Notes under the pieces: generated by a model
The model's database searches: none
Told to the model about the DNA's origin: nothing
Seen by the model: the letters and a program-made list of their open reading frames with translations, nothing else
Shown here: piece by piece, positions 8,826 to 18,304 of the stretch
How the letters are laid out: every line of letters starts with the position of its first letter
Numbering within the stretch: the stretch's first letter is position 1
NCBI GenBank assembly: GCA_016194985.1
Contig: JACQAK010000101.1
Coordinates: 1 to 64,000 of the forward strand
DNA length: 64,000 bases
Origin: Bacteroidota bacterium
GTDB lineage: Bacteria > Bacteroidota > Bacteroidia > B-17B0 > Aurantibacillaceae
Direction: 5' to 3'
Translations under genes and position numbers: made by a program

Positions 8826-9602
8826 ATGCAAGAATACCTTGTTATTGCCATCGTTTCATTCATTGGGTCCGGGCTAACCCTGTTTTCAGGATTTGGTCTC
8901 GGAACAATACTAGTGCCCGTCTTTACGTTGTTTTTTCCGGTAGATTTAGCAATTGTATTAACTGCCATTGTTCATTTTCTGAATAATATATTCAAGCTGT
9001 TTTTGTTAGGTAAAAAAGCAGATCAAAAAGTGATCCTTTATTTTGGTATCCCTTCGGTTATTGCTGCAATTATTGGAGCATATATTCTGTCAGGCATCAG
9101 TGATATTAAACCCATAGCAGAATATAGATTGTTTAACACCTTATTTTTTATCTCTCCCGTAAAATTAGTGATCGCCATTTTGATGTTCGTATTTGCCCTT
9201 TTCGATTTCATTCCACGATTTAAAAATCTAGAGATCCATTCAAAATATTTACCACTTGGAGGATTTTTAAGTGGCTTTTTTGGTGGGCTTTCAGGAAATC
9301 AGGGAGCTCTTAGAACTGCCTTTTTAATTAAAACCAATTTATCAAAAGAATCCTTTATAGCCACAGGTATTGTTTTAGCTTGTCTGATTGATATTTCGAG
9401 GCTAACGGTCTACTCCCATCAGATTATTCTTCAGCACTCCCGGTTAGATTATCAACTCATTGCCGTGGCTACATTAGCAGCCTTCCTGGGCGCTTTTATC
9501 GGAAGCAGATTATTGAAAAAAGTAACCATCACCATTGTTCAGCATATAGTAGGTGCAATGTTAGTATTGTTTGCCGTTTTTTTAGGTTTAGGGATTATTT
9601 AG
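8826..9602 (+). CDS. TauE/SafE-family membrane permease
   Basis: 258 residues with seven or eight hydrophobic segments. The repeated half-motif is seen as 'FIGSGLTLFSGFGLGTILVP' near the N-terminus and 'FLSGFFGGLSGNQGALRTAF' in the middle, as in TauE/SafE (DUF81) proteins, which export sulfite, sulfoacetate and other small anions. The substrate here is unknown. It starts 10 bases after hmuV and so probably belongs to the same transcript. A link to heme is not established for this family, so sharing an operon may only reflect close packing. Confidence 0.85.
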   Translation: MQEYLVIAIVSFIGSGLTLFSGFGLGTILVPVFTLFFPVDLAIVLTAIVHFLNNIFKLFLLGKKADQKVILYFGIPSVIAAIIGAYILSGISDIKPIAEYRLFNTLFFISPVKLVIAILMFVFALFDFIPRFKNLEIHSKYLPLGGFLSGFFGGLSGNQGALRTAFLIKTNLSKESFIATGIVLACLIDISRLTVYSHQIILQHSRLDYQLIAVATLAAFLGAFIGSRLLKKVTITIVQHIVGAMLVLFAVFLGLGII

Positions 9603-9761
9603 CAATACACTTTCTAAATTATACCAACGGGTTATTCAAGAAATTCTTGCCAGACATTCACACCAGTTTACTCAAGGAATGTGCATTCTTATGTTATTTA
9701 CTGATTTTTTAATAATTTAGCGTATCCCTTTGTCATTTAGCACCCTAAGCAACTACAAATC

Positions 9762-12419
9762 ATGAAAACACTTTTACATCTTATTCTTTTAATTTCATTT
9801 TATTTATTAGAAGGGCCATATCAACAATTAATGGCTCAACCCGGCAAAACTTTATCTTGGTCAGCAAAATTTGGGTATCAAAAAGCGTTCATTGAAAACA
9901 AAGGACAGTTTACCATTTCAGATCGGTTTGGAAACACCTCCCCTGTTTTATTTGCTGTAGATCAGGGCGGTACTAAAATTTTTTTTACCAAAAAGGGGAT
10001 TACCTACACTCTACTGGAAGTTTTTAAAAAACAAAAAAATATTCGTGAAGCAGAACGCGAACGTCGAGAAGAATTCAACCTTTCTCCCGAAGAATTTGCA
10101 CGCCATGAAAAAGAAGAACATCAACTAAGAACAAGAGCAGACAAGGTCAGCATGCTTTGGCAAAATGCCAACGATCATGTGCAAATTGAAGCAAGTGATT
10201 TAACTTCTGATTATCATAACTATAGTTTTCACGACGAGTTTGGCACTATTAAAAACCTAAGCCATATCCATTCGTATAAGAAAATTACTTACAAAAACTT
10301 GTATCCAAACATTGATGTAGAATATGTATTTGCTGAAAAAGGTGGATTAAAATATTCTTTAATTCTTCACCCGGGGGCAGATCCTTCACAAGTAAAAATG
10401 TTATACGATGCGAATGTTTCTCTTAATAATAATGGGGAGATTCATATAAAAACAAGCTTCGGAGATATTATTGATCATGCTCCTTTATCTTTCTATCAAC
10501 AACAGTCTTCTTCTATTATTACTTCCAGTTTTGTCAAATCAGGAAAAACAGTTTCTTTTCAATTAAGCAATTATGATGCTAACAAAACTGTAATTATTGA
10601 TCCGTGGACTCAATTGCCGGGCTTTACCAGTAACTGGGATTGCGTGTGGGAGTGTGAAAAAGATGGGTCAGGCAATGTTTATTTAATTGGAGGAGTAACA
10701 CCTATGCAATTACTAAAATATAATTCGATGGGAGCCTTACAGTGGACCTATAATACGCCGTACGATACAACCGCATGGCTTGGTACATTTGCTGTTGACA
10801 ATGCCGGAAATTCATATGTAACACTAGGTTCTGAAGCTAAAATTGAAAAAATATCAACAGCAGGAACACTTATATGGAGTAATGGAACCCCTAATGGAGC
10901 ATACAGCTTAACCGAATTTTGGAGCATTGCATTTAATTGCGATCAAACCAAGATGATAATTGGCGGTACAGGAGGGGCAACTCCTCCTCCTTTACCATAC
11001 GTTTATGAAATGGATATGACTGCAGGAACGATTGTTAGTAGCGTTCAAGTAACCTCTGCAACTTTATTTCCTACTCAGGAAATAAGATCAATAACCTCTT
11101 GCGGAAATGGCAAATATTATTTTTTAACTCATGATTCAATAGGGGACATCCATCAAAACTTTAGTTCCTGCTTATCCCCACAGGCCGGCATTTACAAATC
11201 CACAAATACGTATAGTTTATCTTACAAATGTGAAAATTTCAGATATGACAATACAGGAATTGCAGCCATTAAAGCAAATGGCTCGTTCGTATTTGTCAAT
11301 AGAGGAAATAGGTTGGATAAACGAGATATTAATTCCACCATAATTATTGATTCTATAGCTATTCCCGGAGGAGGATTTGTGAATGGTGCTGTTCAAAATA
11401 GCGGAATTGATATCGATGATTGTGGAAATATATATGTAGGGTCAACAAATGCCGTTTATAAATTTGACTCCAATTTAAATCAACTAGCCTCTTATCCAAC
11501 AAGCTATAACGTATATGACCTAACCATAAATACGGATGGTAATGTTATCATTTGTGGATCAACCGGCTCTTCTACAACATCCATCAGAACAGGTTTCATA
11601 GAAGCAGCCAGTATGAGCTCCTGTGGGCTAATGACTCAAACATGCTGCGATGCCAGTATTTGTAGTTTGAATCATATTTGTATCAGCGATCCCGCTGTTA
11701 CATTACAAGCTTCTAACGCCGGAGGTACCTGGAGCGGAAATGGGATTACCAATGTATCTACCGGAGTTTTTGACCCGTCAATTGCCGGTATTGGCAGCCA
11801 CACCATAAAATATTCCTTACCATGCGGTATCGATTCAATAAATATTTTAGTCGGAAGCTGCGGTACCGTTTCTGTCTGCACAAGTTCTGCATCATTAACA
11901 GCTTTCGGGGGCGATGGGCCTTACAAATGGTCAAGTACAATTACAACCACTAACTGCTCAAGTTGTCCGGGAGGCAATTGTTTGCCTCCGCTTTGCTCAG
12001 GGATAGCAGCTCCCTTGTGGACAGCCACCGGAACAATTGTTACAGCGCCATCATCAACCGTATTCCCAATTATAGTAACGGATCTTGCGTCTGCAAAAAC
12101 CTTTACATTTACTACTTTAGTCTCACTTCCTATCTGCGGTACTACCAAAATAAATGAACAGGATTTAACAAACAATAATATCTCCATTTACCCAAATCCA
12201 AATACCGGAGAATTTAATATTGATTACACTTTCACAAACAATGGCCAGGAATTAGTTTTATTTGATGTACTAGGAAAAGAGTTAAAACAGTTTTTACTGG
12301 AAAATAATAAAGGCACAAAAAACATTCATGTATCAGATTTAAGTAATGGCGTTTATTTATACAAAATTCAAAACAAAACAAAAGTTCTGTTTATCGGAAA
12401 ACTAAGCATTAACCGATAA
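9762..12419 (+). CDS. Large surface protein with 'IENKGQF' N-terminal module and T9SS type A sorting domain
   Basis: 885 residues. A signal peptide (about 1-26, ending MAQ) is followed by the 'YQKAFIENKGQFTI' module, a domain I recall as DUF7948 and often found at the N-terminus of large Bacteroidota surface proteins. It has a charged helical insert ('EAERERREEFNLSPEEF') and the 'NLYPNIDVEYVFAEKGGLKY' stretch. A propeller-like region with many 'GNVYLIGG' type strands follows, then Cys-rich and Ig-like segments ('AGGTWSGNGITNVSTGVF'). It ends in a type A sorting domain ('ISIYPNPNTGEFNI', 'LSNGVYLYKI'). The first ~640 residues are closely similar to the next gene, but the C-terminal sorting domains differ. 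It is a T9SS cargo of unknown passenger function. Confidence 0.88.
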   Translation: MKTLLHLILLISFYLLEGPYQQLMAQPGKTLSWSAKFGYQKAFIENKGQFTISDRFGNTSPVLFAVDQGGTKIFFTKKGITYTLLEVFKKQKNIREAERERREEFNLSPEEFARHEKEEHQLRTRADKVSMLWQNANDHVQIEASDLTSDYHNYSFHDEFGTIKNLSHIHSYKKITYKNLYPNIDVEYVFAEKGGLKYSLILHPGADPSQVKMLYDANVSLNNNGEIHIKTSFGDIIDHAPLSFYQQQSSSIITSSFVKSGKTVSFQLSNYDANKTVIIDPWTQLPGFTSNWDCVWECEKDGSGNVYLIGGVTPMQLLKYNSMGALQWTYNTPYDTTAWLGTFAVDNAGNSYVTLGSEAKIEKISTAGTLIWSNGTPNGAYSLTEFWSIAFNCDQTKMIIGGTGGATPPPLPYVYEMDMTAGTIVSSVQVTSATLFPTQEIRSITSCGNGKYYFLTHDSIGDIHQNFSSCLSPQAGIYKSTNTYSLSYKCENFRYDNTGIAAIKANGSFVFVNRGNRLDKRDINSTIIIDSIAIPGGGFVNGAVQNSGIDIDDCGNIYVGSTNAVYKFDSNLNQLASYPTSYNVYDLTINTDGNVIICGSTGSSTTSIRTGFIEAASMSSCGLMTQTCCDASICSLNHICISDPAVTLQASNAGGTWSGNGITNVSTGVFDPSIAGIGSHTIKYSLPCGIDSINILVGSCGTVSVCTSSASLTAFGGDGPYKWSSTITTTNCSSCPGGNCLPPLCSGIAAPLWTATGTIVTAPSSTVFPIIVTDLASAKTFTFTTLVSLPICGTTKINEQDLTNNNISIYPNPNTGEFNIDYTFTNNGQELVLFDVLGKELKQFLLENNKGTKNIHVSDLSNGVYLYKIQNKTKVLFIGKLSINR

Positions 12420-12470
12420 ATATATAATTCCACTCCATTTGCTTCCGATTTTATGTTAAACCAGGGGGGA

Positions 12471-12492
12471 ATTAGGGGGTCAGCCCCCTAAT
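12471..12492 (+). terminator. Hairpin downstream of cargo gene, repeat-like
   Basis: ATTAGGGGG (12471-12479) pairs perfectly with CCCCCTAAT (12484-12492) around loop TCAG, 50 bases after the preceding stop. The sequence around it resembles the hairpin at 3141-3163, including a following TTGATG, so both could be copies of one intergenic element that also serves as a terminator. No uninterrupted T run follows. Confidence 0.5.
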
Positions 12493-12557
12493 ATTTTGAT
12501 GAGAATTTTTTGATATTTGTTACTAATCCTAAAAGTACAAATTTTCAATTTTTCTAA

Positions 12558-15392
12558 ATGAAATCAATTTTACGTCTTTCTTTTTATAACATTTTATGTT
12601 TACTGGCTTTAGCCTGTGGAAAACTGAACGCTCAAAACAGTAATGGTGCTTCATGGTCTGTAAAATATGGCTATCAAAAAGCATTTATTGAAAACAAGGG
12701 GCAATTTACCATTCCCGGCTCATTTGGCAACACCGATCCTGTGTTATTTGCTGTTGACCAGGGAGGAACAAAGATTTATTTTACCAAAAAGGGAATTACC
12801 TATACGTTTTTAGAAGTTACAAAAAAGCCAAAAGATGACCGTGAAATGGAACGTGAACGCAAGGAGACATTTAGTGATCCTGAAGAGTTTGCACGCCATG
12901 AAAAAAAAGAACATCAACTGAAAACGAAGGCTGATCAAGTAACCATGCTATGGCAAAATTCAAATCCAAATACAAAAATAGAGGCAAGCGATATTACATC
13001 TGATTATCATAGTTATCATTTTAAACAAGAATCCGGTCAATATAAAAACCTTTGCTACGTAAAAGGCTACAAAAAAATTACCTATAAAAATATTTACCCC
13101 AATATCGATATTGAATACGTGTTTGCCGAAAAAGGAGGTCTGAAATATTCGTTAATCCTCTATCCGGGTGCAGATCCTTCTCAGGTAAAAATGGTTTACG
13201 ACAGCCATGTGGATTTAAATAGTGCCGGGGAAATACATATCAGCACACGTTTTGGAGACATCATTGATCATGCCCCTTTGTCTTTCTATCAACATAATAA
13301 CAGTTCTACAATCACTTCCAACTTTGTTAAAACAGGGAAAACAGTGTCGTTTCTTTTGGGAAATTATGATCATACAAAAAAAGTAATTATTGATCCATGG
13401 ACTCAAACACCGGCCTTTGCAACAAACTGGGACTGTGTTTGGGAATGTGAAAAAGACGGAGCAGGAAATGTATACATTATTGGAGGCGTAAGCCCTATGC
13501 AGCTATTAAAATACAATTCTGCCGGAACCCTACAATGGACCTATAATACCCCTTACGATACAACGGCATGGCTTGGTACATTTGCAGTTGACAATGCGGG
13601 AAATTCATATGTAACACAAGGTTCATCGGCCGCCATGGTAAAAGTATCCACTGCAGGAGCCATAGTTTGGAACAATGCCAGTCCGGGAGGTATATTCGGT
13701 CTAACTGAATTTTGGTGTATTACTTTTAACTGTGACCAAACCAGACTAATTGTTGGAGGAACCGGAGGGTCAGGACTCACTCCTCTGCCATACATTTATG
13801 AAATGAATATGGCTAATGGAAATGTAGTCAGCAGTCTTCAGGTAACGCCGGGAGCCTTGTTCCCAACTCAGGAAATAAGATCCATTGCGCCTTGTGGTAA
13901 TGGCAAATATTACTTTTTAACACATGACTCGATAGGTTATATTAATCAAAATTTTTCTGCCTGCTCTACTCCCAATTCTGCTATTTATAAAGCTAATAAT
14001 ACATACGCATTATCTTATAAATGTGAGAATTTCAGGTATGATAATACGGGGATTATGGCTGTTAAAGCTAATACCTCTTTTGTTTATGTCAACAGAGGGA
14101 ACCGACTTGATCAACGTAACTTAATGACGGGTGCTATCATTAGCTCTGCAACTATTCCAGGCGGAGGCTTTGCCAGTGGTGGTGTTCAAAATAGCGGTAT
14201 CGATATTGATGACTGCGGAAATATATATGTTGGTTCAAAAAATGCGGTCTATAAATTTGATGCCAGTCTTGCTCAGGTAGCTTCCTACCCTACTAGTTTT
14301 AATGTTTATGATGTACATGTAACCACCGGAGGGAATATCATTGCCTGTGGTTCTACCGGAACTTCAGGCACCAACTCCCGAACAGGAACTATTCAACATA
14401 TCAACGCAGGAGCTTGTAATACGATAAGCCTTACTTGTTGCGACGCCAACATTTGTAAGCCACCAATCAAATGTACAAGTGACCCTGCTTTTAATTTATC
14501 TGCTTCCACTGCCGGAGGAACGTGGAGTGGAACAGGTATTACCAACGCGTCTTCCGGAACATTTAATCCGGCAACAGCAGGAGTGGGATCGCATGTCATA
14601 ACATATAGTCTGGCTTGTGGAGTAGGTACAACAACTGTTACAGTAAGTGCCTGCATTCCTCTATCAGTATGTAATAATGGCAATGGCTTCACTGTATCTG
14701 GTGGTACAGGACCATATAACTGGCAAAGCGGAAGTACTTCCAGTGGCGGTGGTTATTCATGGACGACATACGCAACCAACACCATCAGTGTTGGAACCCC
14801 TACCAGTTATCCGATCCGTGTACTTGATGCTGCGGGAGGAACATTCTCCATATCCAGTGCTGCTTCTGTACCAAACTGTACCAATACTTCCTGCCCTACC
14901 TTAACCATGTCTGTTACATCTCAAACTAATGTGAATTGTTTTGGTGCCAACACAGGTTCGGCAACCGTTAGTACAACCGGAGGGGCAAGTGCTTATTCGT
15001 ATACCTGGTCGCCCGGAAATTTAAACGGTGCCAGTCAATCGGGATTAAACGCAGGGGTGTATACAATTTCCATAAAAGATGCAAATGCCTGCACCGGAAG
15101 TGGAACCGTCACGATCACACAACCAACAAACTCATTGAGTGCCGTCATTTCAGGGACAACTTCGGCAGGATGTGGTACCAGCACAGGTGGCGCCACCGTA
15201 ACAGCCAGTGGTGGAACAGCCGGTTATACCTATAGCTGGACGCCAAGTGGAGGAACTACAGCAGGAGTTTCAAATCTTGGAGCAGGTGCTAATACTGTTA
15301 AAGTAACAGATGCGAAAGGCTGTGAAGCGCCACTATTAATGCGAGTGGAGGTTCAGGGGCTATTTCTTATACCTGGTCGCCGGGGAACTTAA
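12558..15392 (+). CDS. N-terminal part of a frameshifted surface protein (paralogue of the 9762 gene) entering SprB-like repeats
   Basis: 944 residues as read. It has a signal peptide (ending LNAQ), the 'YQKAFIENKGQFTI' module and a propeller region strongly similar to the gene at 9762. From about residue 785 it enters tandem repeats such as 'NCFGANTGSATVSTTGGAS' and 'TYSWTPSGG', the SprB-like type of gliding and adhesion proteins. The frame derails after 'KVTDAKGCE': the last ~20 residues ('APLLMRVEV...') are out of register, and the repeat resumes in another frame from 15326. With 15413-17161 it is therefore one gene of about 1,550 residues, broken by a deletion or an assembly error between repeat units. 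If the break is real, the product has a signal peptide but no sorting domain. Confidence 0.85.
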   Translation: MKSILRLSFYNILCLLALACGKLNAQNSNGASWSVKYGYQKAFIENKGQFTIPGSFGNTDPVLFAVDQGGTKIYFTKKGITYTFLEVTKKPKDDREMERERKETFSDPEEFARHEKKEHQLKTKADQVTMLWQNSNPNTKIEASDITSDYHSYHFKQESGQYKNLCYVKGYKKITYKNIYPNIDIEYVFAEKGGLKYSLILYPGADPSQVKMVYDSHVDLNSAGEIHISTRFGDIIDHAPLSFYQHNNSSTITSNFVKTGKTVSFLLGNYDHTKKVIIDPWTQTPAFATNWDCVWECEKDGAGNVYIIGGVSPMQLLKYNSAGTLQWTYNTPYDTTAWLGTFAVDNAGNSYVTQGSSAAMVKVSTAGAIVWNNASPGGIFGLTEFWCITFNCDQTRLIVGGTGGSGLTPLPYIYEMNMANGNVVSSLQVTPGALFPTQEIRSIAPCGNGKYYFLTHDSIGYINQNFSACSTPNSAIYKANNTYALSYKCENFRYDNTGIMAVKANTSFVYVNRGNRLDQRNLMTGAIISSATIPGGGFASGGVQNSGIDIDDCGNIYVGSKNAVYKFDASLAQVASYPTSFNVYDVHVTTGGNIIACGSTGTSGTNSRTGTIQHINAGACNTISLTCCDANICKPPIKCTSDPAFNLSASTAGGTWSGTGITNASSGTFNPATAGVGSHVITYSLACGVGTTTVTVSACIPLSVCNNGNGFTVSGGTGPYNWQSGSTSSGGGYSWTTYATNTISVGTPTSYPIRVLDAAGGTFSISSAASVPNCTNTSCPTLTMSVTSQTNVNCFGANTGSATVSTTGGASAYSYTWSPGNLNGASQSGLNAGVYTISIKDANACTGSGTVTITQPTNSLSAVISGTTSAGCGTSTGGATVTASGGTAGYTYSWTPSGGTTAGVSNLGAGANTVKVTDAKGCEAPLLMRVEVQGLFLIPGRRGT

Positions 15393-15412
15393 ATGGTGCC
15401 AGCCAAACAGGA

Positions 15413-17161
15413 TTGACCGCAGGAACATATACTATCAATGCCACAGATGCAGGACAATGTGCCAGCTCCATTACAGTAGCTATTACACAGCCAACAGCTG
15501 CGCTCAGTGGTATTATTTCCAACACTGTTGCTCCGGGTTGTGGTTCTAGTAGTGGTAGCGCTTCTGTAACTGCCAGTGGAGGAACACCGGCCTACACTTA
15601 CAGCTGGAGCCCAAATGGAGGAACAGCAAGCTCAGCAACAAATTTATCTGCCGGAAACAATACCATTACCATCACTGACTCTAAAGGATGTTCAACTTCT
15701 TCTGTTATCACACTAAATGCTACCAGTGGACCAACATTATCTGTTTCTCAGGCAAGCATTAATTGTTTTGGTGCTAATACCGGAACGGCAACCGTTAATG
15801 CCGTAGGCGGAACGGGGTCTTATACATACACATGGTCTCCCGGAAATTTATCGGGCTCCAGTCAAACCTCATTAAGTGCAGGTATTTATACTGTTAATGT
15901 TAAAGATGCCGCACAATGTATTGTCACAACAACTGTTTCTATTACTCAACCTACTGCCGGCATCACAGGTAGCATTTCAACAACGCCAACAGGCTGCGGA
16001 ACAAGTGTAGGAAGTGCTACCGTATCAGCCAGTGGAGGAACACCTGCTTACACCTATAGTTGGGGTCCAACTGCAGGTTCAGGAACTTCAATCTCCGGTT
16101 TGGCGCCGGGAAATTACTCTGTAATTATCACAGATTCGAAAGGTTGTAAAACAACTGTCAATACAGCTATTACAACTACGGGAACAGGTCCAGCCTTATC
16201 CATTTCTTCTCAAACTAATGCTGTTTGTTTCTCATCTACTAATGCAGGAGCAACAATCTCTGCTTCAGGAACAGGTCCATTTAGCTATACTTGGTCGCCA
16301 ATTGGTGGAAATAATGCTTCAGCAAACGGATTAACGGGAGGAACATATACAGTATTTGTTTCAGATGCTTCATTATGCTTAAGCACAATCACTGTCAATA
16401 TTACACAACCTCCGGCCATTGCTCTTACTATTACCAATACACCGGCCAGTTGTGGAAATTATGATGGAAGTGCAACTGCCATTACAAGCGGGGGTACCGG
16501 TTCCCTGACCATATTATGGAGCGTTAACAGCAATAGCGCCCACGTTTCCGGTTTATCGGCCGGCACCTACAGTGTGTTAGTAACCGATGCCAATGGTTGT
16601 ACCGCTACCGGATTTACAAATGTCAACTCTGTTGGTACGTTAACCGTGAGTATTGGCACTAATGCTACTATTCATTCGGGTGAAAGTGCTCCCTTAGTTG
16701 CCTATGCCCCAAATGGTGCTACGGTTATCTGGACGCCCACCACAGGCCTTAGTTGTTCAACCTGCACCAACCCTATTGCTTCGCCAACAGTAACTACAAA
16801 TTACTGTGCTTACACTTATATTGGTTCATGTGCTGATACTTCTTGTGTTTTAATAACTGTTGATTTTGATTGTGCCAGCAATACTGATTATTCTACACCA
16901 ACAGCCTTCAGTCCAAACGGAGATGGCATCAATGATGAATTTTGTTTAAAGGGCTGGGATCAATGTATTACGACTTTTTATATAGCCATATATAACCGAT
17001 GGGGAGAAAAAGTGTATGACTCAAGCGACAAAGGATTTTGCTGGGATGGAAAATATATGGGAAATCCTTTAAACTCGGCTGTATTTGCATATTATATCAA
17101 AGCTACCGTAAAAGATCTTGGAGAAATAGTTAGAAAAGGAAATATCACATTAGTAAAATAA
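15413..17161 (+). CDS. C-terminal part of the frameshifted surface protein: SprB-like repeats and type B (gliding-associated) sorting domain
   Basis: 582 residues from the first ATG, but coding similarity begins earlier, at 15326, where 'SATINASGGSGAISYTWSPG' continues the repeat; an in-frame TGA at 15323 blocks further extension. Repeats of about 70-75 residues ('SGGTPAYTYSWSPNGG', 'LSAGIYTVNVKDAAQC', 'VSITQPTAG') fill residues 1-480. The last ~85 residues are a gliding-motility-associated C-terminal domain ('TAFSPNGDGINDEFCLKG', 'IYNRWGEKVYDSSDKGF', 'GNITLVK'), the type B T9SS signal. This piece has no signal peptide, so it needs the upstream piece to be exported. A PorP/SprF-type gene starts nine bases after the stop, as is usual for type B cargo. 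Confidence 0.85.
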   Translation: MTAGTYTINATDAGQCASSITVAITQPTAALSGIISNTVAPGCGSSSGSASVTASGGTPAYTYSWSPNGGTASSATNLSAGNNTITITDSKGCSTSSVITLNATSGPTLSVSQASINCFGANTGTATVNAVGGTGSYTYTWSPGNLSGSSQTSLSAGIYTVNVKDAAQCIVTTTVSITQPTAGITGSISTTPTGCGTSVGSATVSASGGTPAYTYSWGPTAGSGTSISGLAPGNYSVIITDSKGCKTTVNTAITTTGTGPALSISSQTNAVCFSSTNAGATISASGTGPFSYTWSPIGGNNASANGLTGGTYTVFVSDASLCLSTITVNITQPPAIALTITNTPASCGNYDGSATAITSGGTGSLTILWSVNSNSAHVSGLSAGTYSVLVTDANGCTATGFTNVNSVGTLTVSIGTNATIHSGESAPLVAYAPNGATVIWTPTTGLSCSTCTNPIASPTVTTNYCAYTYIGSCADTSCVLITVDFDCASNTDYSTPTAFSPNGDGINDEFCLKGWDQCITTFYIAIYNRWGEKVYDSSDKGFCWDGKYMGNPLNSAVFAYYIKATVKDLGEIVRKGNITLVK

Positions 17162-17170
17162 TAAAGAGAG

Positions 17171-18250
17171 ATGAGATCAACGATATTAACTTTTATAGTA
17201 GGATGCCTGATGTTTCACACATCTTATTCTCAGGACTTTCATTTCTCACAGTATAATGAAAATCCACTGCTGATTAATCCCGCTATGGCAGGTGCTTCTC
17301 AATCCATGAGAGCATCCATTGTTTTCAAGGATCAATGGAGCAGTGTTACTACTCCATTCAGAAGCTACGGGTTTTCTTTTGAGTCAAGATTCAAAACCAG
17401 TAACTGGGAAAAAGCAGATAAGAGAAGGGGTATGATCTTCAAAAAATCAAAAAACCGGATGTCAGGGGGTCTCAGTATTTATAATGATAAAGCCGGTGAC
17501 TCCAAAATGGGAACGCTTAATACCAGCCTTACTTATGCTATGTTTTTTCCGCTTAGCCAGTATAGTAATTTATCGTTTGGATTGCAAGGTGGTTTTGTAC
17601 AACGAAAAATGGATGGCACCAGTTTGATTTACGGCGCTCAGTACAATGGTTCTACCTATGATCCAAATTTGCCTTCGGGAGAATACTACACGCGCCAGAG
17701 TTTTATGTATGGCGACATGAGTAGTGGTGCTTTATATACATACATGCGTGATGAAAAATCCATAGCCGCCAACGATCAGATTAATGCACAGGTAGGATTC
17801 TCTGTATACCATTTAACGCGCCCGCAACAAAATTTTTTATATGGCGAATCTGACAGATTATATAGAAAATATGTCTTTCATGGCAATTTGTTATTTGGCG
17901 TTCCAAACAGCAAAGTGGGCATTGCTCCAAGCTGGCTGGTTCAGGTACAAGGTCCGTCAAAAGAGATATTAGCCGGAATGATGTTTAAATACTACATAAA
18001 AGATAATACCAAATATACAGGCTTTATCAAACGTTCATCTGTTGGCATTGGTGTATACTATAGATCAGGAGATGCCATCATTACCTCTTTATTAGTTGAA
18101 TTAGGAAAGTTTGCGGTTGGGTTTAGTTATGATGTCAACATGTCGAAATTAGCTACCGTTAGTAAAGGCAGAGGTGGGCCTGAAATCACATTACGAATGA
18201 TGACGCCAAGCGCCTTCCTTTATCAACGACGATCAAAAGCCATGTACTAA
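17171..18250 (+). CDS. PorP/SprF-family outer-membrane protein, partner of type B T9SS cargo
   Basis: 359 residues. A signal peptide ends at 'SYSQ' and is followed by the family hallmark 'DFHFSQYNENPLLINPAMAG', then a barrel-like body ('YGFSFESRF', 'MSGGLSIYNDKAGDSKMG', 'GFSYDVNMSKL') and a short tail. In Flavobacterium johnsoniae, SprF-like proteins are needed for secretion or attachment of type B sorting-domain cargo encoded just upstream. The gene lies nine bases after the type B domain at 15413-17161, so the pair very probably functions together. It is distinct from core PorP of the T9SS machinery operon, none of whose other genes are in the window. Confidence 0.92.
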   Translation: MRSTILTFIVGCLMFHTSYSQDFHFSQYNENPLLINPAMAGASQSMRASIVFKDQWSSVTTPFRSYGFSFESRFKTSNWEKADKRRGMIFKKSKNRMSGGLSIYNDKAGDSKMGTLNTSLTYAMFFPLSQYSNLSFGLQGGFVQRKMDGTSLIYGAQYNGSTYDPNLPSGEYYTRQSFMYGDMSSGALYTYMRDEKSIAANDQINAQVGFSVYHLTRPQQNFLYGESDRLYRKYVFHGNLLFGVPNSKVGIAPSWLVQVQGPSKEILAGMMFKYYIKDNTKYTGFIKRSSVGIGVYYRSGDAIITSLLVELGKFAVGFSYDVNMSKLATVSKGRGGPEITLRMMTPSAFLYQRRSKAMY

Positions 18251-18304
18251 TTGCCTGAACACTTTAGCTGTTTTAAAAGAGTTTTTTTTCTTTACCTTTA
18301 AAAC

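Noticed and set aside
9637-9649. CAAGAA-A-TTCTTG palindrome upstream of the 9762 gene
   Set aside because: It is a short inverted repeat with a one-base centre in AT-rich DNA, with no second copy and no obvious regulator nearby; chance is a sufficient explanation.
14900-17000. CRISPR-like or satellite repeat array
   Set aside because: The periodic sequence is protein-coding SprB-like repeats with diverged units and no constant repeat/spacer pattern.
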